Assembly (NCBI GenBank): GCA_016718155.1
Contig: JADKEH010000002.1
Location: 397,284-461,283, forward strand
DNA: 64,000 nucleotides
Source: Candidatus Rhodoferax randersensis
GTDB taxonomy: Bacteria > Pseudomonadota > Gammaproteobacteria > Burkholderiales > Burkholderiaceae_C
Direction: 5' to 3'
The position numbers were made by a program, and so were the translations under genes. The notes under the pieces are model-generated. The model saw nothing but the letters and a program-made list of their open reading frames with translations. It did no database searches and was not told the DNA's origin. Positions within the stretch are counted from its first letter, which is position 1; each line of letters opens with the position of its first letter. Of the stretch, positions 17,215 through 25,800 are shown one piece after another.

Positions 17215-17996
17215 GTTGGCGTTTTTTTTGGTTTGGAGCGTCGTGGCAGGGACGGAGGATGAACAGCGGTTTTTGTGGATGGGGCGGATCGGGTCTTCTG
17301 TTGGGCTGCGGGCTTGTTGGGCAGCGCGCGACGCAGCGCTTCGGCAGCGGTGAGGGCCATGGCATAGTCCACCAGCCGGTCGCAGTAGGCATCCAGCGCG
17401 GTGTGGGAGGCGATCAGCGCTGGGCACACGGCGTTGGTGACGTCGGTACAGATGTGCAGCATCACGCCCAAGCCGCTGATGGCCATGGCCAACCGATGGA
17501 TGTCGTCGTCGGGCTGCGCAAGCCCCAAGTGACGACATAGCGCCGAGGCCAGTGCATGGTGGGATGGCTTGATGTTGCATTCCACCTCTTGTTGCCAGAT
17601 GCCAGTGGGCTCCAGCATTTCACGAAAGTGCAGCTTCATGCATTGCTGGATCAAGTCGCCCTGCTTGAGAGGCTCCACAAAACTGCGCATCAGGTTGCCC
17701 AGCGCCCACTCCAACGGTTGGGTCGCGTCGTCTATCAATTCGGGTGCCACGCCGGGATTGCTACGCGGGTCGGTGAACACCGCCTTGTACAGGCCGGCCT
17801 TGTCACGAAAGTAGTAGCTGATGGAGGCGATGTTGACCTGCGCCGCCGAGGCAATCTCGCGCGTGGAGGTCTTTGAATATCCCTTTTCAGCAAACAGTTC
17901 CAACGCCGCGTCGAGCAGGCGGTTGCGGGCCTCGACACCATCGCTGCGCAGGGTCTTCGCCACGGGAGGGGCAAGAGGAAGAGTGGCCTTGGACAT
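17211..17996 (-). CDS. TetR-family repressor of the efflux operon
   Basis: A 261-residue regulator. The N-terminal helix-turn-helix domain spans about residues 20-70 (RNRLLDAALELFAEKGYSKT, then IASISYYFRDKAGLYKAV). The C-terminal half resembles the CerR/YbiH type. A basic, Pro-rich tail of about 40 residues is unusual. The gene is the first of the efflux operon, and a perfect 30-bp palindrome lies 17 bp upstream of its start, so autorepression and drug-induced release of the whole operon is the simple model. Confidence 0.9.
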   Translation of the reverse strand: MSKATLPLAPPVAKTLRSDGVEARNRLLDAALELFAEKGYSKTSTREIASAAQVNIASISYYFRDKAGLYKAVFTDPRSNPGVAPELIDDATQPLEWALGNLMRSFVEPLKQGDLIQQCMKLHFREMLEPTGIWQQEVECNIKPSHHALASALCRHLGLAQPDDDIHRLAMAISGLGVMLHICTDVTNAVCPALIASHTALDAYCDRLVDYAMALTAAEALRRALPNKPAAQQKTRSAPSTKTAVHPPSLPRRSKPKKTPT

Positions 17997-18012
17997 GGGC
18001 CGCGATTCTAGC

Positions 18013-18042
18013 CTAGTTAAATCAAACGTTTGATTTAACTAG
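18013..18042. promoter_or_regulatory. Perfect 30-bp palindrome, TetR operator
   Basis: The arm CTAGTTAAATCAAAC (18013-18027) is followed directly by its exact reverse complement (18028-18042). It is an AT-rich island 17 bp upstream of the TetR start and the only gap upstream of the efflux operon. Symmetry, length and position all fit the binding site of the TetR dimer. Confidence 0.85.
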
Positions 18043-18176
18043 ACCCTGCCGAAGGTGGGGTTTTGTTACCAGCCCGTTACGGCAAGGCCGTGTGGAGGTG
18101 CCCTGCTGAACTCCATCAATGGGTTGCGTGAGCGCGTTTCAGCAAGTCGTCCAGAGACGCTGACACCCGTTCAAAC

Positions 18177-19019
18177 TCAGGCATCAAGTGCCCCAGGGTT
18201 TTTGAGCGACTTTTTGTCTTCAGAGGTCAACCGACGCTCTACTTTCTTGACATCTTCCGCAGCTGGCAGGCTCTCAGGCCGAATACCGCGACTCAGCAGG
18301 GTATTGCGTACCGCATCGTTGTTGGTGATGTGCTCTGTGGAAATAGCCCGCTCGGTGCCCAACTGGTGCGCGCGGGTGTTGAAGATGGTGATTTCGGTGG
18401 CGAAGTCTTTGGCTTTGAGAATGATGGTGGGAGCAAAGTCGGCCAGCGGGCGGTTGTCTGGCACGTTCCAGGTCGACTTCATGGCCTGGGTGGATTTTCC
18501 AAACAGTGCCTGGTCGCCTTTGCTACGAATGAGGGCAAAGTCCTGGTTGCCACCAGTGGTCTCGAAGATGACTTGTGAGAGTTCCTTTTCGGTTTCAGTC
18601 AGCTTTTTTCGGGCCGATACGCGCTCGGCATCCAGCAGGCGCTGCTCAATCAGCTCGGCCTTGCGGGTTTGGACCGCGAAGTAGGTCTGGGCGAAGGCAA
18701 TTTCCTGCTTGCGTGGGTCGCCGTTTTGGGCGATCAGGTAACAGGCGTAGCGTGTGAGCATGATGTCGTCAATATCACGCTGGCTGCCAGAGCCCAGATC
18801 GACCATTTTGTTGACGTCAACAAAATGGTCTGAGATGGGGTGCCCAGACACTTCACAAGCGGTTTTTCCCTTGTTGATGACCGTTAAGAAATTGCGCCAT
18901 TCAGAATAGCCCAACAGGTGCTGAATATCACGTGCCAGCCAAAATTCAACACCGCTATCGGCCCGCTGTGCGCAAGCCTCGAAGGTGCTGGTGAGCGAGT
19001 TAACAAGTTCGGTTTTCAT
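18177..19019 (-). CDS. dinD: DNA-damage-inducible protein D-like
   Basis: A 280-residue protein matching the DinD family, which includes a BRO-N-like N-terminal fold. Signatures: FEACAQRADSGVEFWLARDIQ, LLGYSEWRNFLTVINKGKTAC, DIMLTRYACYLIAQNGDPRK and the central RKKLTETEKELSQVIFE. In E. coli, DinD is SOS-induced and acts on RecA filaments. No CTGT-N8-ACAG LexA site was found directly upstream, so SOS control is unproven here. Its start overlaps the stop of a small upstream gene by 4 bp. Confidence 0.9.
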   Translation of the reverse strand: MKTELVNSLTSTFEACAQRADSGVEFWLARDIQHLLGYSEWRNFLTVINKGKTACEVSGHPISDHFVDVNKMVDLGSGSQRDIDDIMLTRYACYLIAQNGDPRKQEIAFAQTYFAVQTRKAELIEQRLLDAERVSARKKLTETEKELSQVIFETTGGNQDFALIRSKGDQALFGKSTQAMKSTWNVPDNRPLADFAPTIILKAKDFATEITIFNTRAHQLGTERAISTEHITNNDAVRNTLLSRGIRPESLPAAEDVKKVERRLTSEDKKSLKNPGALDA

Positions 19020-19258
19020 AGGGCTAGCCCTTCTATCAACCTGTTGAAATTGGCACCAATCGTTGCCTTGAAATCAGCCTTAATCTGAAACACCTCCGTG
19101 AACCCGGCATAAGCCCAGCGACCATATCTGTCACAAGACTTTTGTCGGCGTCGACTGAACTCACATTTGCGGATGACCATGGTCTCGCTGCCTCCTTGAT
19201 GTGGCAGCATCTTAGCGAACTGGGTGCCCGTCCAGCCGGTTTTGCAAGTTCGCGTCAC
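19016..19258 (-). CDS. Small hypothetical protein upstream of dinD
   Basis: A reading frame of up to 80 residues (or 54 if started at the internal Met of MVIRKCEFSRRRQK). Its stop overlaps the dinD start as ATGA. The sequence contains CEFSRRRQKSCDRYGRWAYAGFTEVFQIKADFK, arginine-rich with two Cys, and is not recognised. It could be a genuine leader gene coupled to dinD or the remnant of a larger gene. Confidence 0.35.
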   Translation of the reverse strand: MTRTCKTGWTGTQFAKMLPHQGGSETMVIRKCEFSRRRQKSCDRYGRWAYAGFTEVFQIKADFKATIGANFNRLIEGLAL

Positions 19259-19317
19259 CCGTTCGTTCTATCGAGGGCGGGAAGTGGTTCCCGCCTTCAC
19301 GGAGGCGCTTGCAGACC

Positions 19318-19719
19318 ATGGCACTGGTATCCAAACAATTGGCGGGCAGCCCGACGGCGCAGAAGGCCGCCAACAACGCCCCCCCCATCGCTTACGGCGC
19401 CTCCAACGAGGGCGTTGCCGCAATGCAGCGGGGATTGATCGACCTGGACTACCCGATGCCGGGTTCTACCGCCCATGGTGCGAAACCGCCTGACGGCATC
19501 TACGGCCCCGAAACGGGCAAGGTGCTCAAGCAGTTCCAGCGTGACAACCAGTTGGTTAGCGACGGCGTTGCGGGCCGCATGACTTTGGGGCGTATGGATG
19601 AATTGCTGGTGACCCAGGCCAATTACAGCGCGGTCGCCGAGAACGCGGCCATCGCCCAGCAGTTGGCGGGGCCCAGCGGTTCACGGCCTTTCTCTGCCAC
19701 CACAGCTCGGCGCGCCTAG
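19318..19719 (+). CDS. Peptidoglycan-binding-domain protein
   Basis: A 133-residue protein whose middle (about residues 27-97) is a PG_binding_1 fold: GVAAMQRGLIDLDYPMPG, then DGIYGPETGKVLKQFQRDNQL and DGVAGRMTLGRMDELL. No signal peptide is apparent, which is odd for a cell-wall binder and suggests non-Sec export or an accessory role. CGGAGG lies 12 bp before the ATG. An 8-bp GC hairpin (GGCGGGAA/TTCCCGCC, 19276-19295) stands just upstream of that ribosome-binding site. It is the first of three tightly spaced plus-strand genes of unknown joint function. Confidence 0.75.
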   Translation: MALVSKQLAGSPTAQKAANNAPPIAYGASNEGVAAMQRGLIDLDYPMPGSTAHGAKPPDGIYGPETGKVLKQFQRDNQLVSDGVAGRMTLGRMDELLVTQANYSAVAENAAIAQQLAGPSGSRPFSATTARRA

Positions 19720-19742
19720 CCCGACGCCCCAGGAGACCCATC

Positions 19743-20573
19743 ATGGTCGGTATTGATGCGCAACAAGCGACTTTGACAGTCCAGAAGGCCGGGCTGACGC
19801 CCGGGGTGGCGTTTGAGCCCTTCACCAATCCCAAGCGAGCGGTGTTTCACCTCACCCAGGGCTACACACTCACGCGTGACGCCGAGACCATCAAGCACGC
19901 CTGGAGTGCCACCGGTTCGGCACCTGGCCAGGACAAGGCGGGCACTGCGGGTGACGAGGAGATGGGCTTCTTGCAGACGCAACAAGTCGAAACCGTGCAG
20001 TTCTTCTACGCCGGGGAGAAGCGCAGTCACGGCAGCATGTCGGTCGACGTTGGGCCCCGCGTGTTGCCCAAGACCTGTCTGGACAGCGAGGACCATCTAG
20101 AGCCGTGGACCTCGATCGATCGGTCCTTGACCAATGGCATTTGGAAGGCGAAAACCGGCGACCATCCCGCCTCACGTTGCCCGCTACGGTTGGGCAACGT
20201 TCAAACCAACAAGCCCAATTTCTTGTTTCATGTGATTGATCGGCGGCATTACGTCACGGTGTTGGCGTTTCGCCTGGGCAAGCAGTTCATTCCACTGCGT
20301 TGGTTCAAGTGGTCAATCAGCCACAACGTCATGATTCGCTGGGTCGGCGGAAAACCCGTCGTGCGCAGCAATACCTCCTCCACCTCGTTTGGCGACGTGA
20401 AGGTCGGTCCGGTGGACACAGACGCAGTGCGAAACATCATCAAGAACCCGGGCAAGCCCTTTGGCAATTTTGTGACGCGCAATGCGATCCAGGGCGTAGT
20501 TATGGGCGATCTGGCGGGCCGCACCGCCAATGCGGAGTGGTTCGTCAACGTGCCGGCCGACTTCTGGACCTGA
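19743..20573 (+). CDS. Unrecognised 276-aa protein
   Basis: Not recognised. The soluble-looking product has no signal peptide or membrane helix. It shows LTVQKAGLTPGVAFEPF, RAVFHLTQGYTLTRDAETI, PNFLFHVIDRRHYVTVLAF and a C-terminal NEWFVN-like segment (AEWFVNVPADFW). It is rich in aromatic residues and in beta-type patterns. An AGGAG (19730-19734) lies 8 bp before the ATG, and the gene starts 23 bp after the peptidoglycan-binding gene; a lipoprotein gene follows 55 bp later. Co-location suggests a secreted or cell-envelope function, but nothing in the sequence proves this. Confidence 0.6.
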   Translation: MVGIDAQQATLTVQKAGLTPGVAFEPFTNPKRAVFHLTQGYTLTRDAETIKHAWSATGSAPGQDKAGTAGDEEMGFLQTQQVETVQFFYAGEKRSHGSMSVDVGPRVLPKTCLDSEDHLEPWTSIDRSLTNGIWKAKTGDHPASRCPLRLGNVQTNKPNFLFHVIDRRHYVTVLAFRLGKQFIPLRWFKWSISHNVMIRWVGGKPVVRSNTSSTSFGDVKVGPVDTDAVRNIIKNPGKPFGNFVTRNAIQGVVMGDLAGRTANAEWFVNVPADFWT

Positions 20574-20628
20574 TCCGCAAGCCGGGCCGCTGGCGGCAGT
20601 CCGGTTGAAAGCATCGCCCTGCGTCTTC

Positions 20629-21207
20629 ATGAAAACTCTGGCTTCCCTCTTAACAGTTGCCGTGTTGGCCGCCTGTGCCACCACCGACCCACCGCTCCCG
20701 CCCAGTACGCCAGGCACGTCTGAGGGTGGTGCCGAGCCACACCCCAAGGCCAATACGCAGTTTGCGGATGCGGCCATCACCCCGCTGAGCGATCTCAACC
20801 TGGTGCGTGCCCAGATTCCGGCGGTGCTGGCCGAGGCCCAAAAAGGCGCTTACCTGATCCCGCTGAAGGCCAGTTGCGAAGTGTTTGCGGCCAATGTGCA
20901 GGCGCTGGACGAAGCCCTTGGCCCCGATCTGGACGCCCCCGTCTTGGCGACCGAAGCAGGCACGCTTGAGCGCGGCGCCGACGCGCTGGGCAACGCGGCG
21001 GTGGACGCCTTTCGAAGCGCCGCCGAGGGAGTGATCCCATTTCGGGGCTGGGTGCGCAAGCTCACTGGTGCCGAGCGCTACTCGCGCGAAGTTGCGGCGG
21101 CCATTGCCGCAGGCACGGTGCGCCGGGCGTTTCTCAAGGGTCTGGGTCAGGCGCAGGGCTGTGATGCGCCGGCCGCGCCGCGTCGGTCGCCGCAAGTCAC
21201 GCAGTAA
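20629..21207 (+). CDS. Predicted lipoprotein, unknown function
   Basis: A 192-residue protein. The start at 20629 gives a clean lipoprotein signal, MKTLASLLTVAVLAAC, with Cys16 as the lipidation site. A Pro/Ser-rich linker follows, then an Ala-rich alpha-helical region (AQIPAVLAEAQKGAYLIPLK; CEVFAANVQALDEAL) and GVIPFRGWVRKLTGAERYSREVAAAI. The family is not recognised. It is the third gene of the set starting at 19318 and is convergent with a DUF3047 gene 23 bp away. Confidence 0.7.
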   Translation: MKTLASLLTVAVLAACATTDPPLPPSTPGTSEGGAEPHPKANTQFADAAITPLSDLNLVRAQIPAVLAEAQKGAYLIPLKASCEVFAANVQALDEALGPDLDAPVLATEAGTLERGADALGNAAVDAFRSAAEGVIPFRGWVRKLTGAERYSREVAAAIAAGTVRRAFLKGLGQAQGCDAPAAPRRSPQVTQ

Positions 21208-21230
21208 GGGCGGCCGCCGCGGGCGTGGCG

Positions 21231-22004
21231 TCACGGGTTTAGCGCGATGTCTCCGAAGTAGGACAGGCCGTTGCTCTTGGAATTGTCCGAGTCCGCCTGC
21301 ACCGCAATGCCGATTACTTCGGGCACCTCGCCGCGCCATTCGTCGGCGAAGGCGCGTTTGTAGTCAGCGGCCAGGTCGCGCGACTCGCTCACCCACTGCC
21401 CAAGCCGATCCCTACCACTCTGCAACACGATCATGCGGATGCGGCTACTTAACGCGTTGACCAGTTCGGTGCCGACGGCCAACTGGTTGTCGTACACGTA
21501 GCACAGCGATTCGGTGGGCACCGGCTCGCCGACCAGGCTGCTGGCCAGGCTCAGGCGCAGGCGCTCGCTCAGCGGCAGCTTGTCTTTGGGGTAGTCGAAG
21601 AAGACGCACAGCTTGGCGGCGCCGTCGTCGCCGTTCTTCTTGCGCAGGTCGGCGTCGGTCACCGGGTGGTCCACCCGCCACTGCCAGGTCAGCGTGGCGC
21701 TGTCCTTAAGCCGAATGTGCGTGTCGTGCACCAGATTGCCGTAGGAGTGCTCGGTCACCACCTTGAGAACGCTGCGCCCTTCCATCTCGACAATGGTGTA
21801 CTGGGTCTTGGCCTTCATCGGCAAGGTGGCAAAGCGCCAGGGCTCCCGGGCAGGCCCCAGCGCCATACCGGAAAACGGCGCCACGACAATCTTGTCGGCT
21901 TCCTGGCTGGTCAGGGGCATGACCAAGGTGGCCAAGCCCATCACGCTCGCCAGGATGCAGGCGGCGGTGACGCGTGAAGGCTGTGTCAGGATACGCATAG
22001 GCAT
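21231..22004 (-). CDS. DUF3047 exported protein
   Basis: About 257 residues. A signal-type N-terminus (VTAACILASVMGLATLVMPL) precedes a domain of DUF3047 type: LKVVTEHSYGNLVHDTHI, LTWQWRVDHPVTDADLRKKNGDD, LCVFFDYP, LCYVYDNQL and the closing GIAVQADSDNSKSNGLSYFGDI. DUF3047 proteins are periplasmic and uncharacterised, with a lectin-like beta-sandwich look. Met at 21998 or GTG at 22028 are alternative starts. It stands alone between convergent and same-strand neighbours. Confidence 0.8.
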   Translation of the reverse strand: MPMRILTQPSRVTAACILASVMGLATLVMPLTSQEADKIVVAPFSGMALGPAREPWRFATLPMKAKTQYTIVEMEGRSVLKVVTEHSYGNLVHDTHIRLKDSATLTWQWRVDHPVTDADLRKKNGDDGAAKLCVFFDYPKDKLPLSERLRLSLASSLVGEPVPTESLCYVYDNQLAVGTELVNALSSRIRMIVLQSGRDRLGQWVSESRDLAADYKRAFADEWRGEVPEVIGIAVQADSDNSKSNGLSYFGDIALNP

Positions 22005-22103
22005 GTGAAGTGGCTCATGGATGGACACTTTACCTGTGCCCGGCGCGGCCTGGCAAGTGCCGCGTCTACCAAGGTCACGCTCTGTGCCACTGCTGTGGTC
22101 GCA

Positions 22104-23453
22104 TCAAACTTGCGGCAACAGAAAGCGCCGCTCCCAGGCGCTGATTTCGCTCAGATAACTTTCGTACTCGACTGCTTTGACGGCGGTGTAGCCCGTAACG
22201 AAGGCATCGCCCAGCAGGCGCCGGCTCGACGTGCTGCGGGCCATCTGCTCATGCGCCGGCAGGAAGCTGCGCGCCAGGGCGTGCGCTTCGTCGTAGGCGC
22301 TGGCGCTACTGGCCAGGGGTTCGGTGGGCGTCAAGGCCTCGTCCATGCCGGCCAGGCCGGCCGCCAGTGACGCGGCAATCGCCAGGTAGGGGTTGGCGTC
22401 GGCGCCGGCGATGCGGTTTTCTACCCGCCTCGCAGCTGGGCCGCTCACTGGAATGCGCAAACCGGTGGTGCGGTTGTCGTAGCCCCAGTGCAGGTTCACC
22501 GGCGCCTGGCTGCCTTTGACGAAGCGCCGGTAGGAGTTGACGAAGGGTGCAAACACCAGCATCAGGTCGGGCACATAGGTTTGCAGCCCGGCGATGAAGT
22601 GGCGAAAACTCGGGCTCTCGCTGCCGTCCTCCAGGCTGAAAATGTTGCGCCCGCTGGTGTCCACCACACTTTGGTGCAGGTGCATGGAGCTGCCCGAGGC
22701 ACCGGCAATCGGCTTGGCCATGAACACCGCATTGAGCCCGTGCTGGATGGCAATCTCCTTGGCCGCGTACTTGAACAAAAAGGCCTGGTCCGCCACGGCC
22801 ACCGGGTCACCATGCAGCAGGTTGATCTCGTACTGCGAAGTGCCCACCTCGTGGATCCAGGTATCGGCGCGCACACCCAAACTGTCCAGCGCACCGCGAA
22901 AGGCATCCCAGAACGGTGCCAGCTCGTTGAGCATGTTCAGGCTGAAGGCCGATTGCCCAACCTCGGCGCGGCCACCGCGCGCCGGTGGCGACACCAGGGC
23001 CTGGTTGGGGTCGGTATTGGGGGCGGTCAGGTAGAACTCGATCTCGGGCGCCACCACCGGCGTCAGCCCCTGCGCGGTGTAGCGTTGCAGCACCGTCTTG
23101 AGCAGCGAGCGGGCGGCAAACACGCAGGGCTCGCCATTGAGTTCCACGCAGTCATGAATGGCGACGGCGCGTGGCACGCTGGACCAGGGAGACAGTTTCA
23201 GCGTGCTGTAGTCGGGCAGCAGGCGCACGTCCGGGTCCGCGTCCGGAAAGATCGGGTCGTAGGAGTAGTCACCGGTGACAGCCTGCATCGGGATGGCCTG
23301 GGCAATGCGCAACTCCGCGCCGGCCGCAAAGGCGCTGGCCGACATCAGCTTGCCGCGCGGGTAGCCCGAGATGTCAGGGAAGATGCACTCGACGTCGCGA
23401 ATGCCGTGCTGCTGGAAGAAGGCGGTGAGCTGGTTGGTGTTGGTTCGGGTCAT
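22104..23453 (-). CDS. Glutamine-synthetase-family ligase, PuuA/GlnT-like
   Basis: A 449-residue ATP-dependent ligase. Catalytic-core motifs of the glutamine synthetase fold are visible: VVAPEIEFYL, HEVGTSQYEINLLHGD, AKPIAGASGSSMHLHQS, NSYRRFVKGSQAP and RVENRIAGADANPYLAIAA. This subgroup usually joins glutamate to an amine such as putrescine (gamma-glutamylputrescine synthetase, PuuA) rather than ammonia. The start at 23453 (MTRTNTNQLTAFF) fits family N-termini; the frame stays open 51 codons upstream. No other puu genes flank it. Polyamine use is plausible given speD and the spermidine-synthase-like gene elsewhere in the window. Confidence 0.85.
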   Translation of the reverse strand: MTRTNTNQLTAFFQQHGIRDVECIFPDISGYPRGKLMSASAFAAGAELRIAQAIPMQAVTGDYSYDPIFPDADPDVRLLPDYSTLKLSPWSSVPRAVAIHDCVELNGEPCVFAARSLLKTVLQRYTAQGLTPVVAPEIEFYLTAPNTDPNQALVSPPARGGRAEVGQSAFSLNMLNELAPFWDAFRGALDSLGVRADTWIHEVGTSQYEINLLHGDPVAVADQAFLFKYAAKEIAIQHGLNAVFMAKPIAGASGSSMHLHQSVVDTSGRNIFSLEDGSESPSFRHFIAGLQTYVPDLMLVFAPFVNSYRRFVKGSQAPVNLHWGYDNRTTGLRIPVSGPAARRVENRIAGADANPYLAIAASLAAGLAGMDEALTPTEPLASSASAYDEAHALARSFLPAHEQMARSTSSRRLLGDAFVTGYTAVKAVEYESYLSEISAWERRFLLPQV

Positions 23454-23727
23454 GTCGGGTGCGAGGAGGAACAAGGGCGGTGTTGTGGCGTGGCATTGCG
23501 CGGTCGCGCGCGATGGTTGTCGGTTTGTCAGATTTTCCCCGAAGTCGATGTGGTTCCTTGGTAGATACCCGATGACGACTGGCTTGACAGTATGGACATC
23601 GCGCACTTCGCTTTACCGGGGATATTCTTTACGAATCAATATGTTGCCAATTGTGGAACGAAACTTGCTGTACTTGGATGTGCACTAACCGGTGCTAGAG
23701 ATAAACCCTCATTTGGAGAAATGCTTG

Positions 23728-25242
23728 ATGACTTACAAGTCCTTGATGAAGCTCGCGCAAGTGTCTGCGCTGGTGGCTGCGATTGGATCGGTTCCGACCT
23801 TGGCTGGTGCCGCAACAGTGCGCGGTTTCGAAGGTACTTCGCAACTGGACAATTGCTTGTTGGGCCAGTGTTACCGTCCGCCAGATACCATGGGCGCGGT
23901 CGGTACAACGCAGTTCCTTGAAACCACCAACGGCAGCATCACGGTCTACAACAAGGCTACGGGCGCGGTTCAATCGCGCGTCGACATGCCCTCGTTTTGG
24001 ACTGCTGCGGGCATGCCAGGCGGTGCAGGCGGTGATCAACGTGTTCTGTTTGACCACTACACCAACCGCTGGATCATGATTGGCTTTGGCGGCGTGGGGA
24101 GCACGGTCAACATCGCGGTGTCCGACACGGCCAATGCGGGTGGCACTTGGAAGTCCACCCAAATCGTGGGTGCACTCGGCACTACCCTGGACTATCCAAC
24201 GCTGGGCATGGACGACAAAGGCGTCTACATCGGAACGCAGAATTTTGGCGACCGGGTGACCAATGGCCGTTCAAGCCTGTTCTCCATTCCGAAAGCCGAC
24301 CTGTTCGGTGGGGCGCCCACCGTTGCAAACATGACCCGCTTCAACCACGCCAACACAGTTGGCGGCGCCGGAGCGTATGGCAACGTCTTGCAAGCGGCGG
24401 TGAACTGGGATGGCAACCCTGGCAACACGACCAGTGTGATGTCGGCCAGCATCATTGATTACAACTTGAAATTTCATCAGATCAATGGTGTCAACGCCGC
24501 CGGCGCAACCAAGACCGCCGCCACCAATATCGTCGTGTCGCTTTATGACGACCCGGCGCCGGCACGCCAACCCGATGGCACGCGCTTGGTGGACACGCTG
24601 GATGATCGGATCTCGGGCAACGTGTACCAACACAACGGCAAGTTGTATTCTGTGCATACGGTTACCCCACTCGGCACCGATTACACGGCGGTGCGCTGGA
24701 CGGTGGTCGACGCGGCCACCGGTGCCTTGATTGGCGAGGGAGACATCGGCTCTGAAGGGTTCGACTACTACCAGGGTTCCATTGCGGTCAACGAGCTCGG
24801 GCAAGTCGTCATTGGCTACAACCGTTCCGGCGGCGCGGACAAGGGGCTGGCCGGTCGCATTGGTTTCTTGGCACGTTCCTTCGGGCTGGACACGATGGGC
24901 GAGCTGTACCAGATTGGCGACGAAGTCACCCTGCGCATGAGTGACGTGGATGACTACCGGTGTGGCGCTCACAATGTGATCGACGCCGGTTGCCGCCAGC
25001 GTTGGGGCGACTACAGCGCTGTCACATTCGATCCGCTGGACCATAGCAAGTTCTATGCAATCGGCGAGTACGCTGCCGATTGGGCTGACGTGGTGCCCGG
25101 GATCAATCGCGCGGTGTGGCACACCTATATCGCGGAAATCGGCTTTGTGCCCGAGCCAGAAAGCCTGGCATTGTTTGGCGTGGCGTTTGCGGCCCTGTTC
25201 GCGACCAGCAGGCGCCGTCGGCAGGCGGCCGTGGCCGCATAG
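23728..25242 (+). CDS. PEP-CTERM sorting-domain protein
   Basis: A 504-residue exported protein. The signal peptide (KLAQVSALVAAIGSVPTLAGAA) is followed by a beta-rich body with repeated strand patterns (GSTVNIAVSDTANAGGTWKST; GIYIGTQNF-like). The C-terminus is a textbook PEP-CTERM tag: VPEPESLALFGVAFAALF followed by an Arg cluster. The tag directs cleavage and sorting by exosortase EpsH/XrtA-type enzymes, usually in bacteria that make exopolysaccharide. GGAG at 23715-23718 serves the ATG at 23728. No exosortase is present in the window. The body is not recognised. Confidence 0.88.
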   Translation: MTYKSLMKLAQVSALVAAIGSVPTLAGAATVRGFEGTSQLDNCLLGQCYRPPDTMGAVGTTQFLETTNGSITVYNKATGAVQSRVDMPSFWTAAGMPGGAGGDQRVLFDHYTNRWIMIGFGGVGSTVNIAVSDTANAGGTWKSTQIVGALGTTLDYPTLGMDDKGVYIGTQNFGDRVTNGRSSLFSIPKADLFGGAPTVANMTRFNHANTVGGAGAYGNVLQAAVNWDGNPGNTTSVMSASIIDYNLKFHQINGVNAAGATKTAATNIVVSLYDDPAPARQPDGTRLVDTLDDRISGNVYQHNGKLYSVHTVTPLGTDYTAVRWTVVDAATGALIGEGDIGSEGFDYYQGSIAVNELGQVVIGYNRSGGADKGLAGRIGFLARSFGLDTMGELYQIGDEVTLRMSDVDDYRCGAHNVIDAGCRQRWGDYSAVTFDPLDHSKFYAIGEYAADWADVVPGINRAVWHTYIAEIGFVPEPESLALFGVAFAALFATSRRRRQAAVAA

Positions 25243-25279
25243 GGAACAGCAGCGAGCGCCGTGTCTCCAGGCACAGCAC

Positions 25280-25313
25280 AAAGGGCGGCATGGCGATCGT
25301 GTCGCCCTTTTTT
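25280..25313 (+). terminator. Rho-independent terminator after the PEP-CTERM gene
   Basis: AAAGGGCG (25280-25287) pairs with CGCCCTTT (25303-25310) around a 15-base loop, and the T-run continues to 25313. It lies 38 bp after the PEP-CTERM stop codon. Confidence 0.7.
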
Positions 25314-25368
25314 GCCGCTTGCACCCTTGCGCCCTGCCAAGTTCAATATTTGCTGGTGCCCTCGTCAA

Positions 25369-25764
25369 GTGAGGTTGGTGGTGCTTATGGGCGCGCTGTG
25401 CGTTGCAGGCGGTAGTCAATCGGCGGAAACTGCGACGCCGCTCCTTGGTAGCTGGGGTGGCGAAAGAGTCAACGTCGTATTTGGCGCGGACGGCGCGCGG
25501 CTCGCCTACGACTGCGCGGCGGGCGCGATAGCCGGCCCGGTGCTGCCGGACTCGCGCGGCCGGTTCACGGCGTCAGGGACCCACCAAGCTTACCGACCTG
25601 GACCCGACCGGGCCGACGAAGCCGCGACGACGCGCGCCGCCACCTATGAGGGGCACTTGACTGGAACTCTGCTTGAGCTCCAAGTACGGGTCGACGGCGA
25701 TGCCACGGTGCAGCGCTATCGGCTCGAAAAGGACCGCAAGGTCAAACTGGCGCGCTGCCTGTAG
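25369..25764 (+). CDS. Small secreted protein, unknown function
   Basis: A 131-residue product if started at GTG 25369, which gives a plausible signal peptide, MRLVVLMGALCVAGGSQSAE; ATG at 25387 would cut it short. The mature part shows LLGSWGGERVNVVFGADGARLAYDCAAGAI and GHLTGTLLELQVRVDGDA, with a closing Cys, so one disulfide is possible. It looks like a small lipocalin- or META-like beta protein but is not recognised. It follows the PEP-CTERM terminator and is convergent with murU. Confidence 0.6.
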   Translation: MRLVVLMGALCVAGGSQSAETATPLLGSWGGERVNVVFGADGARLAYDCAAGAIAGPVLPDSRGRFTASGTHQAYRPGPDRADEAATTRAATYEGHLTGTLLELQVRVDGDATVQRYRLEKDRKVKLARCL

Positions 25765-25800
25765 TCACTGTTTGCGAGTTTGATCCGATGTCCCAGTGGT

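Noticed and set aside
15793..17580. 595-residue version of the outer-membrane efflux protein
   Set aside because: The extra 122 residues overlap the TetR gene in another frame; the ATGA-coupled start gives a proper lipoprotein signal.
19276..19295. Terminator before the peptidoglycan-binding gene
   Set aside because: The hairpin is strong but has no following T-run and sits against a ribosome-binding site, so a control element is more likely.
18177..19320. LexA box for dinD
   Set aside because: No CTGT-N8-ACAG sequence was found upstream of dinD or of the small gene before it.
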